Part shown: in pieces, positions 24,000-33,899 of the stretch
How positions within the stretch are numbered: position 1 is the first letter of the stretch
Layout: each line of letters begins with the position of its first letter
Source: Hyperoodon ampullatus
Taxonomy: Eukaryota; Chordata; Mammalia; Artiodactyla; Ziphiidae
Reading direction: 5' to 3'
Assembly (NCBI GenBank): GCA_949752795.1
Contig: OX457061.1
Span: 45,788,338-45,852,337, forward strand
Length of the DNA: 64,000 bases
The notes under the pieces: generated by a model
Seen by the model: the letters and a program-made list of their open reading frames with translations, nothing else
Told to the model about the DNA's origin: nothing
Database searches by the model: none
Translations under genes and position numbers: made by a program

Positions 24000-24300
24000 T
24001 CTCATCAAAAGACTATGAAGAGATAAGACAAGTCACAAATTGGGAGAGGATATTTGCAAACCATCAACTAACAAATAATTAGTATACAAAATAAATAAAT
24101 AACTCTTAAAAATCAATCAGAAAAAAACTCAAAAATAGGCAGAGAACTGGAATATACACATCACAGAAGCACAAATGGCCAATGAACATACAAAAAAGAT
24201 GCTCAACTTTGGGAAATGGTAATAAAAACACAGTAGATACTATTTCAAACCCAAGAGATTTGAAAAAAATTTAAAACTCTGACAATATTAAGTGTTGGGG
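24000..24300 (+). repeat. L1 ORF2 fragment
   Basis: Degraded L1 text: CTCATCAAAAGACTATGAAG, 'GGAGAGGATATTTGCAAACC', 'CTCAAAAATAGGCAGAGAAC', 'AAATGGCCAATGAACATA'. Old and noncoding. Confidence 0.65.
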
Positions 24301-24779
24301 AGGAAGTGAAACAACCAAAACACACACACTGCTGGCTCTTGACTCAGTAAACCACAAGATTCACAATTACCATGAGCCAATTCAGTGACTCAAACACTGG
24401 AAGTGTTTGGTAAGCATTAAGCAACTGACAATGACCAACCCAAAATTCTGAGAACACATGAGGATTACTGCCAAATACAAATTTTGGCCCTTGCTGAAGC
24501 AGGTCCAACCTGACTCAGCAATACAAGTATAAAAACTTTTAGTCCCTTATCTAGTTTATCCAGTTTATTTTGTAAAGTACAAAATATTCAGGTATTTACT
24601 TCCTCCTAGAATACTGATGATATCTTAAGTGACTAAAATTGTAATGAACTATTTATCATTCCAGTTACACTACTATTTCAGTGAGAACAAGTAGTTTAAA
24701 ATGGTATTACTTTAAAACTCATGCTTATACTTTAAATTTACTTGATAGGAATTGAATGGCCCTGTGACCATCTAAGTGG

Positions 24780-25000
24780 GGCAAAATGATGTAACAGATG
24801 CAGTAAAGGCACTGAAATCGGACAAATTTAGTAAACTTGGTTAAGTTACTCAACTTTTCTAATCCTCAGTTTCCTCAACACCTAAAAAGCATGCCTCTCA
24901 CGACCTGCTTACCTAAACAAATTGTAAGGATTAAGTGAGATTATGTAAAGTGTTTAACAATGCCTACTCATTAATATAGACCCAATTTTAGCACATATCC
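24780..25000 (+). repeat. MIR element
   Basis: Matches the MIR core: 'TTAAGTTACTCAACTTTTCTAATCCTCAGTTTCCTC', then 'GTAAGGATTAAGTGAGATTATGTAAAGTGTTTAACAATGCC'-like sequence. An ancient mammalian SINE and not cetacean-specific. Confidence 0.7.
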
Positions 25001-26700
25001 CTTTGTAAATCTAGCTGCCCTCACCTAAAATTTTTTAAATCTGAAATTATAATTCTCAATTCATAGGAAAATATTATTCTTACATTCAAATTATTTTCCA
25101 ATATTACAAGAAATTGTGTGCTACAGGTTTAGAAGAGCAACACCCTGCTTACATCTTTCTCTGACTGAAAGGCTCTTTCCTATAAGGAATTAGATTCTGG
25201 AAAAGAGGATAGATTTTCACTTATCTTCGTGATACAGATGCAAGGATTCCCATGCTATGTGGGAAACTAAATCCAGTTATTTCTAAGCTTCAACTCAAGG
25301 TTTTCTTGACTCCAAGAAGCAGCTTATTTAATACCTAATTTAAGGTACTGTACGCTACCTTTTGCATTTCTTGAGAAAGATTGTCTGAAGAAAATTACCT
25401 GGTTAATGATAAACTGATGGTCTAGTTTTGGTTTTGGGTGCTCTGTGGGGAAAATGTTTACACTTAAAATAATCTACATATTAAAAACCCTCAAAACATT
25501 CAACAATACAATTAAATAACAGGAAAAATGTATAATACTGACAACTACACTCTGAGGTAATGAAGATACATTTATAATGCTGAAAAAATTCAGAGAGAAT
25601 TTTAGTCACTGAATTAAACTTCAGGGATCCTCATTTTAAATACCTTACCACAGTCAAGACATCAAGGAAAAGTCACCCAAGATAAAGTGATGTTTGCCAG
25701 CCTAAGAAATGGGAACTGATGAGAAAAACTACTGATGAGAATTGTCCACAGACCTAATATTATCATATTAGGATACTGTTACCGTCTTCTTCAAAATCAA
25801 AAAGAAAAATAAAATCTTTCAGATATACGTAAAGTATGTCATGATGAAATAATGAGTCAAATACGAAACAAAAGAAAAATTCAGTAAGTTCTTATATTTA
25901 CATAATTTTATAAGACTTCCTTAGTCTTCATTTCCAAAAAACACTTTTTCTTCCAATGAGGCTGTGCAGTGATATTCTCACTAGAGAAATATTAATTTTC
26001 CCATTTCCATAATTATAATGACTTATTAATGCAACACACATTTGGCAGTCAATAAACGTTGAATAAATAAGTAACAAAGAATGAATAGGATGGATTAGAA
26101 ACAAAAATTTAATTTACAAAATCCCACTTTAAAAAGTAGGTTAATGCAGACAATGTAATTCTTTTAGACTTCAGACATTTTACATTCTTTGCTACAAAAT
26201 AATACAGAAACTTTCAGTTTAACTAGTTTGGGACATTAACTAGAAAGAGCTATCACTAAAGACTAAGTGCCCCGTTTTTCACATCATCAAATCTGACAAA
26301 ATTCTAAAGAGAAACATCCATCATATCTATCCAAATTCTCAAGTTCTAATAATTAGAACTGAGGAAAGAAAGAAGCCTTAGTAAGTTGAGTTAGAACAGA
26401 AGCTATTTAATAGATAACTAAATTACCAAATCTGGTTTTGCAACACTCCGTGGTGTCTAAAAACTCTCAAAATTTTATTTCAGTTTAATATAAAATGTAT
26501 TTTTATGCCTAGCCACACTTTTAAGAAACTGTCTGGAAACAAAAACATGTGGCGACAACACAAAGGTCAGAGATCGCTGATAGAGATCAAATAAATGAAC
26601 TATAAATTAATGATCCACAAGCAAGATTAGGGGCTGTTTCTGAAACCCAGGGGGACTGTACAGATAAGTCTCCACCCAAGAAACAAACAAAAGAAGCAAG
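25000..26700. other. SINE-free non-coding DNA left of the promoter
   Basis: About 1.7 kb with no SINE, L1 or convincing exon that I recognise. Lying just downstream of the minus-strand first exon, it is probably the start of intron 1, where regulatory sequence may be conserved. I cannot measure conservation from one sequence. Confidence 0.5.
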
Positions 26701-26708
26701 ATTAACAT

Positions 26709-26725
26709 ACCTGGAGAAGACCAGG
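26709..26725 (-). promoter_or_regulatory. Possible second splice donor on the minus strand
   Basis: On the minus strand, CTTCTCCAG is followed by GTATGTTAAT, a good fit to a donor site. It lies about 530 bp inside the presumed intron 1 and could end an alternative or extended first exon. A single site of this quality may be chance. Confidence 0.3.
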
Positions 26726-27236
26726 CAAGGCCAAATATATCCCCAAAGATCACTCGCCCCAGATCTGGTCTCCTCCCTTTCCCCCTAACCTCACCGCCTC
26801 AGGGAAAACTAAATCTGTATCTCACGTCCCCAGCTCAACCTCAAGTCGTCCCCATCTCTAACCTTTACTAAAACCTGGGTCCCTCTCCCCAACATCCTCT
26901 AATTCCCACCGAGCTCTCGCTCCAGCCAGATAGATGTCTACTGCGCCTATTTTCCAGTAGAGTATTAGTCCCCTTAATCCTAACTCATTTATTTTCCCGC
27001 GTCCCATCTGCCCTCCGCCCCTTCAACTCTGGTCCCCTCACTCCGACCCTTCTCCCAGAATCCTCCCCAAGTCACCCGTCTCTGGCCCCTTCGCCTTCAC
27101 ACCCCCTGAGATGCCGCTCCTCTCATTCCACTCAGCCTCCAGCTTCGTCCCTATCCCTCCCCCATCCATCTCCCGGTACCTGCTCCCTCCCCCAACTCCG
27201 CCCCTCTCCCCCTCCCCCAGCGGGAGGCCCCCTCAC

Positions 27237-27445
27237 CTGAACGCTGCCGCCGCTGTCCCAGAACCGAAAGGTGCTGCCGCCAACCGGCCTCCCAGGCTCG
27301 GCCCCCGCTGAGCTCCTGACGGCCCCTAGGGAGAGCGAAGACCACCACCTCCAACTCTGCCCTCCCCAGGCCAGGCCGTCACCGTAGCCACCGCCAGTGC
27401 CACAGCCGCCATGTTGAAGCCCAACTTCCCTCCTCCTTCCCCTCA
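27237..27445 (-). other. Probable first exon of an unidentified minus-strand gene
   Basis: The 3' end is set by a strong donor: minus strand GCAGCGTTCAG followed by GTGAGGGGG, so the last exon base is 27237. The 5' end is uncertain; I place it about 25-60 bp left of the CRE at 27468-27475. The exon holds an ATG in good context (CAACATGGCGG, A of ATG at 27412) opening a 28-codon frame that stops inside the exon at 27326. The exon therefore looks like 5' untranslated sequence with an upstream ORF. A different minus-strand frame stays open through the donor, so a coding first exon is not excluded. No later exon is seen in 1-27236, which means either a long first intron or exons too short and unfamiliar for me to spot. 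I do not recognise the gene. Confidence 0.55.
27326..27412 (-). CDS. Upstream ORF in the probable first exon
   Basis: A 28-codon ORF beginning [16 protein letters not shown], with Kozak-like context (A at -3, G at +4), terminated by TAG at 27328-27326. In a 5' leader it would be expected to dampen translation of the main frame. It depends on the transcription start lying right of 27412, which is not proven. There is no sign that the peptide itself has a function. Confidence 0.3.
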   Translation of the reverse strand: MAAVALAVATVTAWPGEGRVGGGGLRSP

Positions 27446-27467
27446 CCGCTCCTCCCCTTTGGGCGTC

Positions 27468-27475
27468 TGACGTCA
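27468..27475. promoter_or_regulatory. CRE palindrome TGACGTCA
   Basis: Perfect 8-bp cAMP-response element, the binding site of CREB/ATF-family factors, within the CpG island and just upstream of the probable minus-strand exon. Position and CpG context are typical of constitutively bound CREB sites. Confidence 0.75.
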
Positions 27476-27499
27476 TAGCGCCGCGCTCCATCCCTCGAG

Positions 27500-27504
27500 C
27501 CAAT
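27500..27504 (+). promoter_or_regulatory. CCAAT box
   Basis: GAGCCAATGGGAG fits the NF-Y site consensus. It lies 25 bp from the CRE, a common promoter pairing. NF-Y sites work in either orientation. Confidence 0.65.
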
Positions 27505-27519
27505 GGGAGGAGTCAACAG

Positions 27520-27527
27520 TGACGTGA
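27520..27527. promoter_or_regulatory. CRE-like site TGACGTGA
   Basis: One mismatch from the CRE palindrome, 45 bp from the perfect site and on the other side of the CCAAT box. Weaker evidence than the palindrome. Confidence 0.5.
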
Positions 27528-27888
27528 CTAATCTCCGCAAGGGCTGAACATCTGCTAGGTTTCAGAGCGTCGCTGTTGGAACCAGGGAACCCGGCACACC
27601 CAAAGGGAGGGAGGAAAGGTGGGGGTCACTGAGAGGGTAATGCGTAAGGGCTGGAGAAGGGGCCCAGGTGGGAGTCCGAGAGACTTGAATCTCGAAGGGA
27701 AGCACAAAGGCTTACCAAGGAGACCCACTTGGAAATCAGAATGTCTGGCTGGTCCTGGGTCATTGAGTTGGTACAAAGTCCTACCCTTTCTGGGCCTCAC
27801 TTTCCCCATTTACAAATTGTAAGGGAGCACGACCCTATGAGGCCTTACCAGAACAGACCCCCACCCATGTCCTCTGCCTGCCTTTTGT

Positions 27889-28425
27889 CTGTAAAAAAAA
27901 AATTTAGTCGAAGAATAAATTTAATCAGAGAATTGAAAAAAACGCAGAAAGAAAGAAAAACAGTCAAGCAAGACACAATAATAATACTTTAGCCATTAAG
28001 CAAAGTCAAGGACCTTTAGTTCTTCCTGAGGGACTATAGATAATATTCTGAGCTATGTCCTTTGAGCTCTTTTGCAGATACTGAACCCCTACCCCCACCA
28101 GGTGGAAGAAGTTAACTGTAGGCTGCCCACAAGCATGTAGACCCGAGACCAGTTGGAACCAGAAGGTAGATGATGCCGACTCCTGATTACCTCATCACCA
28201 ACCAATCAGAAGAATGTCCACGAGCTGACCACTCCCTGCTCGTTGAACACTGTAAGACTCCTCACTACCTCGTCCAGGGCGGGACACACAGTCTTGAGGG
28301 CATTAGCCCACTGTGACCCCCTTTGCCTGGCAAAGCAATAAAGCTGTTCTTTTCTACTTCACCCAAAACTGTCTCCATGTTTCTATTAGGCACCAGTGAA
28401 CAGAGGCCGAATTTCAGCAACACAA
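27889..28425 (+). repeat. ERV LTR, solo or remnant
   Basis: LTR-like sequence with GGTGGAAGAAGTTAACTG, ACCAATCAGAAGAATG, a polyadenylation signal AATAAA at 28337-28342 (in GCAATAAAGCTG) and the U5-like CTACTTCACCCAAAACTG. Its right half is clearly related to 38150-38510. Left and right ends are estimates. It lies about 300-400 bp from the CpG island. Confidence 0.65.
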
Positions 28426-28880
28426 TGAATGGGTTGAATGTTGACCTCTAAATCTCCCTCCAGTTCTGACATTCAACGGGTTTAAACCAGGTAATCCAAT
28501 CCCAAACCTTTACTGCCTTCTATACTTATTGGATGTCTCCTAGAATCAAGTGCATTGAGGTTCATAATTGAATGAGATGAGTCATTGTTCCCAAAAGTTC
28601 CTAACTGGTGGGAAAAATAGAAGCATAAACAGTAACTCTAGAGTCAGGGTGATGATCACATCAGTTACTCTGGAAAAACTGACCTTTGGCTAAAGGATCA
28701 GGAGAGATTTACATCTCTATACTTTCTTGGTACTGTACTTAAAGAATGTGTACCCTCGTGTCTAATTCTCTAGCCCTGTTTTCTCTCCAGAACTCCAGAG
28801 AAGATTAATTGTATTTTGAAGAGTGCAGCAGTTTTAATCCACAGTGAGAGAAAGTGGGCATTCCAGAAGAGGGCAGTTAA
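28426..28880. other. No gene seen
   Basis: Short stretch between the LTR and the SINE cluster with no recognised feature. Confidence 0.5.
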
Positions 28881-28892
28881 AATGAACAGAGA

Positions 28893-29122
28893 GGGACTTC
28901 CCTGGTGATCCAGTGGGTAACACTCTGTGCTCCCAGTGCAGGTGTCCAGGGTTCCATCCCTGGTCGGGGAACTAGATCCCACATGCATGCTGCAAATAAA
29001 AGTTTGCATGCCACAACTATGAGCCCGCATGCCACAACTAAAAAAAAAAAATCCCACATGCCACAAGGAAGATCTCACGTGCTGCAACGAAGACCCAGCA
29101 CAGCCAAAATAAATAAATAAAT
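28893..29122 (+). repeat. SINE, CATGCATGC form (oldest of a stack)
   Basis: GGGACTTCCCTGGTGATCCAG to an AAATAAATAAATAAA tail. Its target duplication TGAACAGAGA is at 28883-28892 and only reappears at 29773-29782, after two further SINEs. Confidence 0.93.
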
Positions 29123-29138
29123 AAAAATACATATTAAT

Positions 29139-29458
29139 GGACTTCCCTGGTGGTGCAGTGGTTAAGAATCTGCCTGCCAATGCAGGGAACATGGGTTTGA
29201 GCCCTGGTCCAGGAAGATCCCACATGCCGCAGAGCAACTAAGCCCATGCGCCCCAACTACTGAGCCTGCACTCTAGAGCCCATGAGCCACAACTACTGAA
29301 GCCCATGCACCACAACTACTGAAGGCCACGTGCCTAGAGCCCATGCTCCTCAACGAGAGGCCACCACAATGAGAAGCCCGCGCACCACAACAAAGAGTAT
29401 CCCCCGCTCCTGCAACTAGAGAAAGCCCACACGCAGCAACGAAGACCAAATGTAGCCA

Positions 29459-29497
<39 letters not shown>

Positions 29498-29505
29498 AAC
29501 ATTAA
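29139..29505 (+). repeat. Long-form SINE (second of the stack)
   Basis: GGACTTCCCTGGTGGTGCAG to an AAATAAATAAATAAATAAA tail. Target duplication AAAATACATATTA / AAAATACATGTTA lies within the previous SINE's tail. Confidence 0.93.
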
Positions 29506-29534
29506 AAAAAATACATGTTAAAAAAAATAAACTG

Positions 29535-29760
29535 GGGCCTCCCTGGTGGCGCAGTGGTTGAGAGTCCGCCTGCCGATGCAGGGGATACGGGTTCGTGTCC
29601 CGGTCTGGGAGGATCCCATATGCCGCGGAGCGGCTGGGCCCGTGAGCCATGGCCGCTGAGCCTGCGCGTCCGGAGCCTGTGCTCCGCAACGGGAGAGGCC
29701 ACAACAGTGAGAGGCCCGCGTACCGCAAAAAAAAAAAATAAAAAAATAAAAAAAAAAAAA
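29535..29760 (+). repeat. Short-form SINE (youngest of the stack)
   Basis: GGGCCTCCCTGGTGGCGCAG to an A-rich run. Perfect 14-bp duplication AAAAAAATAAACTG at 29521-29534 and 29761-29774. Confidence 0.95.
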
Positions 29761-29784
29761 AAAAAAATAAACTGAACAGAGAAT

Positions 29785-30295
29785 AGCAAATCATCACTTT
29801 TGGACTACTTTCCTACTTAATTCAACAGATAATGGGCAGCCACAGAAGGTTTGTGGAGAGAGCAGTATCTGAGCAAATCTCTTCATCAGGAGAATTAAAA
29901 TAGTAGCAGTGAATAAAATGGATTGGAGACTACCTTGTAGACTTCTACACTGAGTAAAAGACTTACACCTGAACTAAAGCATAGACAGTGGGAATGGAGA
30001 CTAGGAGATAAGCTGAAGCAAGACTTAGGAAATGGACTCAACAAGATTTAGAGACCTGCTATATGGAAGGAGAAATCACAAAGAACAAAGAGCCAAGTTT
30101 TGGAGGTGTCTTATTAACAGAAATAAGGCCTAAGATTTACTGAAGTACTAAGGGATATAATAATGAGTCTAGCTGGCCAAACTGAGATTAAGATGATGGC
30201 AGATTTTCTGCACAGACGCTCAGGAGGAAATGTGAGCTTGGAAATCAGGAAAGAGATAAGGAGTACACAGGTATAACATAGTGGTACTCCTTGAA
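29785..30295. other. No gene seen; possibly part of the L2 to the right
   Basis: Text such as 'TGGAGACTACCTTG' and 'AACTAAAGCATAGACAGTGGGAATGGAG' resembles L2-like internal sequence. No exon seen. Confidence 0.4.
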
Positions 30296-30304
30296 CAAAT
30301 AAAT

Positions 30305-31190
30305 TTGTCATTCATTTATCCAGCAAGTATTAATCGAGTGCCTGCAGTATACCAGACACTGTTCTATGCACTAGGGATACAACAGTATATAAAAATACAC
30401 CCCCCCCAAAAAAAACCCTGCTCTCACAAATCTTACATTCTAGAGGAAAATAATAACAGTGGTGACAGCTTTTACGAAGAAGAATAAAGCAAGGAAAGGA
30501 AATAGAAAGTATCCAGGGTTGAAATTTATAAAGGATGGCCAGGGAAAGATGACATCAGAGAAACTGAAGGAAGTGAGGACATGAGGTCATGCAGATACCT
30601 AGGAGAACAAAATGCCAGGCCAAGGGAACAGCAAGTACAAACACCCTGAGATGAAAGCTCACCTTCTATGTTCTAGAATCAGTAAGCAGCCAGGTATGGC
30701 TGGCATGGAGTGAGTGAGCAATGAAGAGAATAAGGCAGGTGAAAGCCCAGAGGTAACAGGGGGCTAAATCATACAGGGTTTTGTAGATAATTTTAAGGAC
30801 TTTGACTTTTACTCTAAGTGAGAGTCTTGACAGAGAAGGAAAATGATCTAAATTTTTAGCAGGATCACTGTAGTGACTACACTGAGCATAGCTAAAGAAG
30901 GGCAAGGGCAGAAGAAGAAAGACCACTTGGAGGTTATTGCAGTAATCCAGACAGGAAATGATAGTGCTGTAGATTGAGAAGTAGTAGTAGTGAAGGGGAT
31001 AAGAAATGGTCGGGTTCTGGGTAGGTTTTGAAGATAAAGCTGTAAGAATTTGCTCACAGATTAGATGCACAGTGTGAGAAAATGAGAAGACTCAAGGATG
31101 ATTTTAAAGTTTTTGACCTGAGTCAAATTTTTGCAGGTATGCCTACAAGAATAGAAAATCAGATTAATTCAAATTTCTGGGGATACGACC
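30305..31190 (-). repeat. L2 element with remnant of the ORF2 C-terminus
   Basis: The L2 3' terminus is seen in reverse (CATTCATTTATCCAGCAAGTATT .. GGGATACAAC), followed by L2 body. The minus-strand frame at 30666-31070 contains, in family order, CLDYCNNLQ and later VLKIIYKTLYDLAPCYLW, recognisable as the C-terminal part of CR1/L2-clade LINE proteins. It has no reverse-transcriptase core and no functional start. Confidence 0.7.
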
Positions 31191-31199
31191 CTTTGGAAC

Positions 31200-31555
31200 A
31201 CTGACAACTACGGCATGGGAAGATAAAGCAGAGAGATGGAAAAATGGTGGCCAGAGAAGTAGAAAAGGAATCAGGAACTGTGGTGCCAGGGAGGACTAGG
31301 AAGGAAAAACTCTGGAGGACTGGGCCTGTGCCTCCTCTCAGAGTAGGACTCCCTGAGGCCAGAGACAAACCTCCCCCATCAGGCAGGGACTTCCTGGCAT
31401 TCCTCATAAGCCTAGGTCTCCTGATCTAGTAATTTTTCCTTCTCTGCCTTCTTGCTTTAAGTGGGGACCGAGTTGCTGACCACCTACAACTGGGCCAGCC
31501 TGCCATGTCCCTCCAACCCCCATGGAGGCAACACATCCTTAGGAAATGGAAAGGC
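31200..31555. other. No gene seen
   Basis: Slightly G+C-richer stretch with short ORFs on both strands but no domain, splice context or repeat that I can name. Confidence 0.4.
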
Positions 31556-31735
31556 ACAGAGAACTATATTCAGTATACTATGATAAACCATAATGGAAAA
31601 GAATATTACCCAAGAAAGAATGTATATATATGTATAACTGAATCACTTGTCTGTACAGAAGAAATTAACACAACATTGTAAATCAACTATACTTCAACAT
31701 TTTTAATTTTTAAATAATATTTTTTAAAAAAGAAA
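31556..31735 (+). repeat. L1 3' end
   Basis: Characteristic artiodactyl/cetacean L1 3' end: GATAAACCATAATGGAAAAG, 'TGTATAACTGAATCACTTG', 'AACACAACATTGTAAATCAACTATACTTCAAC', then an AT-rich tail. Confidence 0.85.
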
Positions 31736-31739
31736 TGGA

Positions 31740-32060
31740 AAGGAAGTGAGGATATTTCCTAGACAAACAAATAGTTCTTCATCTTCCTAGGAATGACTCA
31801 TACTTGTCAGTTTCCACATATGAATCCCAGTGCTAGCTCACCTGGGGCCAGAAGATGGTGAACAGGGTGCCAGTCCTCTACTTTCCCTGCCCTGTGTCTT
31901 TCCCTCCCAGTGCCAGCATACCTGCTGGCCTAGAAGGAGCTCTCCAGGCAAGGAGCACCAGTTTGTGCTTCTCCCACTTTTCCTCTTCTTTCTCCCTCCC
32001 TTCATACGCTAGGCTTTGGGGTATTTAAAAGCAGGGACAGGAAACACATACAAGCAGCCC
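31740..32060. other. No gene seen
   Basis: Short unassigned stretch. A 60-codon plus-strand ORF (31830-32012) has no recognisable domain. Confidence 0.45.
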
Positions 32061-32064
32061 CAGA

Positions 32065-32560
32065 ATCTTTCATTCATTTAGCCATCCAACATGGACAAAA
32101 TCCTACTATGTGCCAGGCACCATGAGTCTATAAAGATGCTCCAAAGAAGGTTAAGTAAGGAAATCAGACAGGTGTACAGATAATGATGGTACCTGGCAGA
32201 AAATCACCTGAGTTTCCTAGGTAGCACGTTTCCTGCCTGAGGGGTAGAGAAGAGAGAGAATTCAGGCAGACTTGAGAAATCAAAGAAGACTTCATGGAGA
32301 GCTGAAGCAGTTAAGTTAGGCCTTAACAGACAGGTAGAACAAAGGGTGCCCAAATCAATGAGAACAAAGCAGTTTGAGCAAAGGCATGGATTCAGGAAAG
32401 TTCCAGGAAATTCAGATTTAATAAGTAGAGCAAAGGGTATATGTAGAAGAGCAGAGGGAGATAAGGCTGGAGAGACAAGGGGGACAAGGCTTGGCTTGGG
32501 TTTAACAATTCTAAAGCTGTAAATAAAATTACTGACATCTTTCCACCTGGGAAATTCAAG
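32065..32560 (-). repeat. L2-like fragment
   Basis: Begins like a reversed L2 end (CATTCATTTAGCCATCCAAC .. TATGTGCCAGGCAC), then body text such as 'TTGAGCAAAGGCATGGATTCAGGAAAG'. Highly diverged. Confidence 0.5.
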
Positions 32561-32762
32561 AGAAAAGTCTGGATGAGTCCTTACAATCTTGGAGGTCAGG
32601 TTGAAACCCTCTGCCCTTCCACAGAAGCTCAAGGACTCTGGGTGACCTCTGGAGTTCCTTCTGATTGTAAGACCTATGTGATGACCATCATATGAAGATG
32701 CAATTATCCTGATGATCATGAATGGATAAAGATGATTTCAAATTCCAGAAGGATGAAAATAT

Positions 32763-32764
<2 letters not shown>

Positions 32765-32807
<43 letters not shown>
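32765..32807. repeat. (CA)n microsatellite
   Basis: About 21 uninterrupted CA units, long enough to be length-variable between individuals. Confidence 0.97.
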
Positions 32808-32808
<1 letters not shown>

Positions 32809-32809
32809 T

Positions 32810-33180
32810 CTAAAATATTAGAAGAGAATATAGAAAAATATTTTTTGAATCATGCGTTGGGAAGGACTTTTCTAATCATGACGCCAAATTCAGAAGGCAT
32901 AAAGGAAATGATTGTCAGATTTGATAATGGCAAAAGACCCCCTACACAAAGTGAAAAGATAAACTGACAGAAAATATCTGTGACCTATATAATAGGAAAA
33001 GGGTTAATTTTCCCCACATACAAAGAGTCCCTACAAATCCGTAAGAAAAATAGAATGATTCAATAGAAAAATATGGGTGTAACTTGTTAAGATGCAATCA
33101 CTAAAGAAGAAACACAAATAGCTAGTGAACATATGAAAAGATGCCCCATATCACTGATTCTTTTTTAGTTTGAAATAGGT
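32810..33180 (+). repeat. L1 ORF2 fragment
   Basis: Degraded L1 text: 'CTAATCATGACGCCAAATTCAG', 'GGCAAAAGACCCCCTAC', 'TGAACATATGAAAAGATGC'. It likely continues on the other side of the SINE pair. Confidence 0.6.
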
Positions 33181-33199
33181 TATATGCCATTTATCTGTT

Positions 33200-33811
33200 T
33201 TTTAAAATTAATTAATTTACTTATTTATTAGTTTTGGCTGTGTTGGGTCTTCATTGCTGTGCGCAGGCTTTCTCTAGTTGCGGCGAGCAGGGGCTACTCT
33301 GATGCGGTGCACAGGCTTCTCATTGCAGTGACTTCTCTGGTTGCGGAGCACGGGCTCTAGGCATGCGGGCTTCAGTAATTGTGGCGCACAGACTTAGTTG
33401 CTCCAAGGCATGTGGGATCTTCCCAGACCAGAGCTCGAACCCGTGTCCCCTGCATTGGCAAGTGGATTCTTTTTTTTTTAATTTATTTTTGGCTGTGTTG
33501 GGTCTTTGTTGCTGTGCGCGGGCTTTCTCTAGTTGCAGTGAGCGGGGGCTACTCTTCCTTGCAGTGTACGGGCTTCTCATTGTCGTGGCTTCTCCTGTTG
33601 TGGAGCACGGGCTCTAGGTGCTCAGGCTTCAGTATTTGTGGTACGTGGGCTCAGTAGTTGTGGCTCGCGGGCTCTAGAGCTCAGGCTCAGTAGTTGTGGT
33701 GCACGGGCTTAGTTGCTCCGCGGTATGTGGGATCTTCACGGACCAGGGCTGGAACCTATGTCCCCTGCATTGGCAGGTGGATTCTTAACCACTGCGCCAC
33801 CAGGAAAGTCC
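33200..33811 (-). repeat. Head-to-tail dimer of long-form SINEs
   Basis: Two reversed SINE monomers. The first (about 33200-33472) lacks the last 28 or so bases of the head and runs directly into the T-rich tail of the second (about 33473-33811), which is complete to CACCAGGAAAGTCCC. One target duplication, CATTTATCTGTT, encloses the whole pair (33188-33199 and 33812-33823). Confidence 0.9.
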
Positions 33812-33899
33812 CATTTATCTGTTCATTAAACGTTTTCGGCTCTTCACTTGTTGGCAAACTATGGTCATGGGCCAAATCTAGCTCTACTGCTTGCTTTAT

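Larger units (their letters stand above)
26900..27580. promoter_or_regulatory. CpG-island promoter region
   Basis: The only C+G-rich, CpG-rich block in the window (strongest about 27180-27500), with CGCC/GCGG clusters, a CRE, a CCAAT box and a first-exon-like sequence. Such islands mark promoters of broadly expressed mammalian genes. The CRE and CCAAT box lie right of the exon, which fits leftward (minus) transcription. Some rightward transcription is also possible because such islands are often bidirectional. Confidence 0.85.

Noticed and set aside
27111..27311. Plus-strand proline/serine-rich ORF in the CpG island
   Set aside because: Antisense to the likely first exon and low complexity; no splice or start support.
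32204..32719. 171-codon minus-strand ORF
   Set aside because: Longest non-SINE ORF besides the 29-kb SINE one, but it overlaps L2-like sequence, has no recognised domain, and there is no promoter or splice evidence.
33200..33811. Two independent SINE insertions each with its own duplication
   Set aside because: No duplication can be found at the internal junction; only the outer pair exists.
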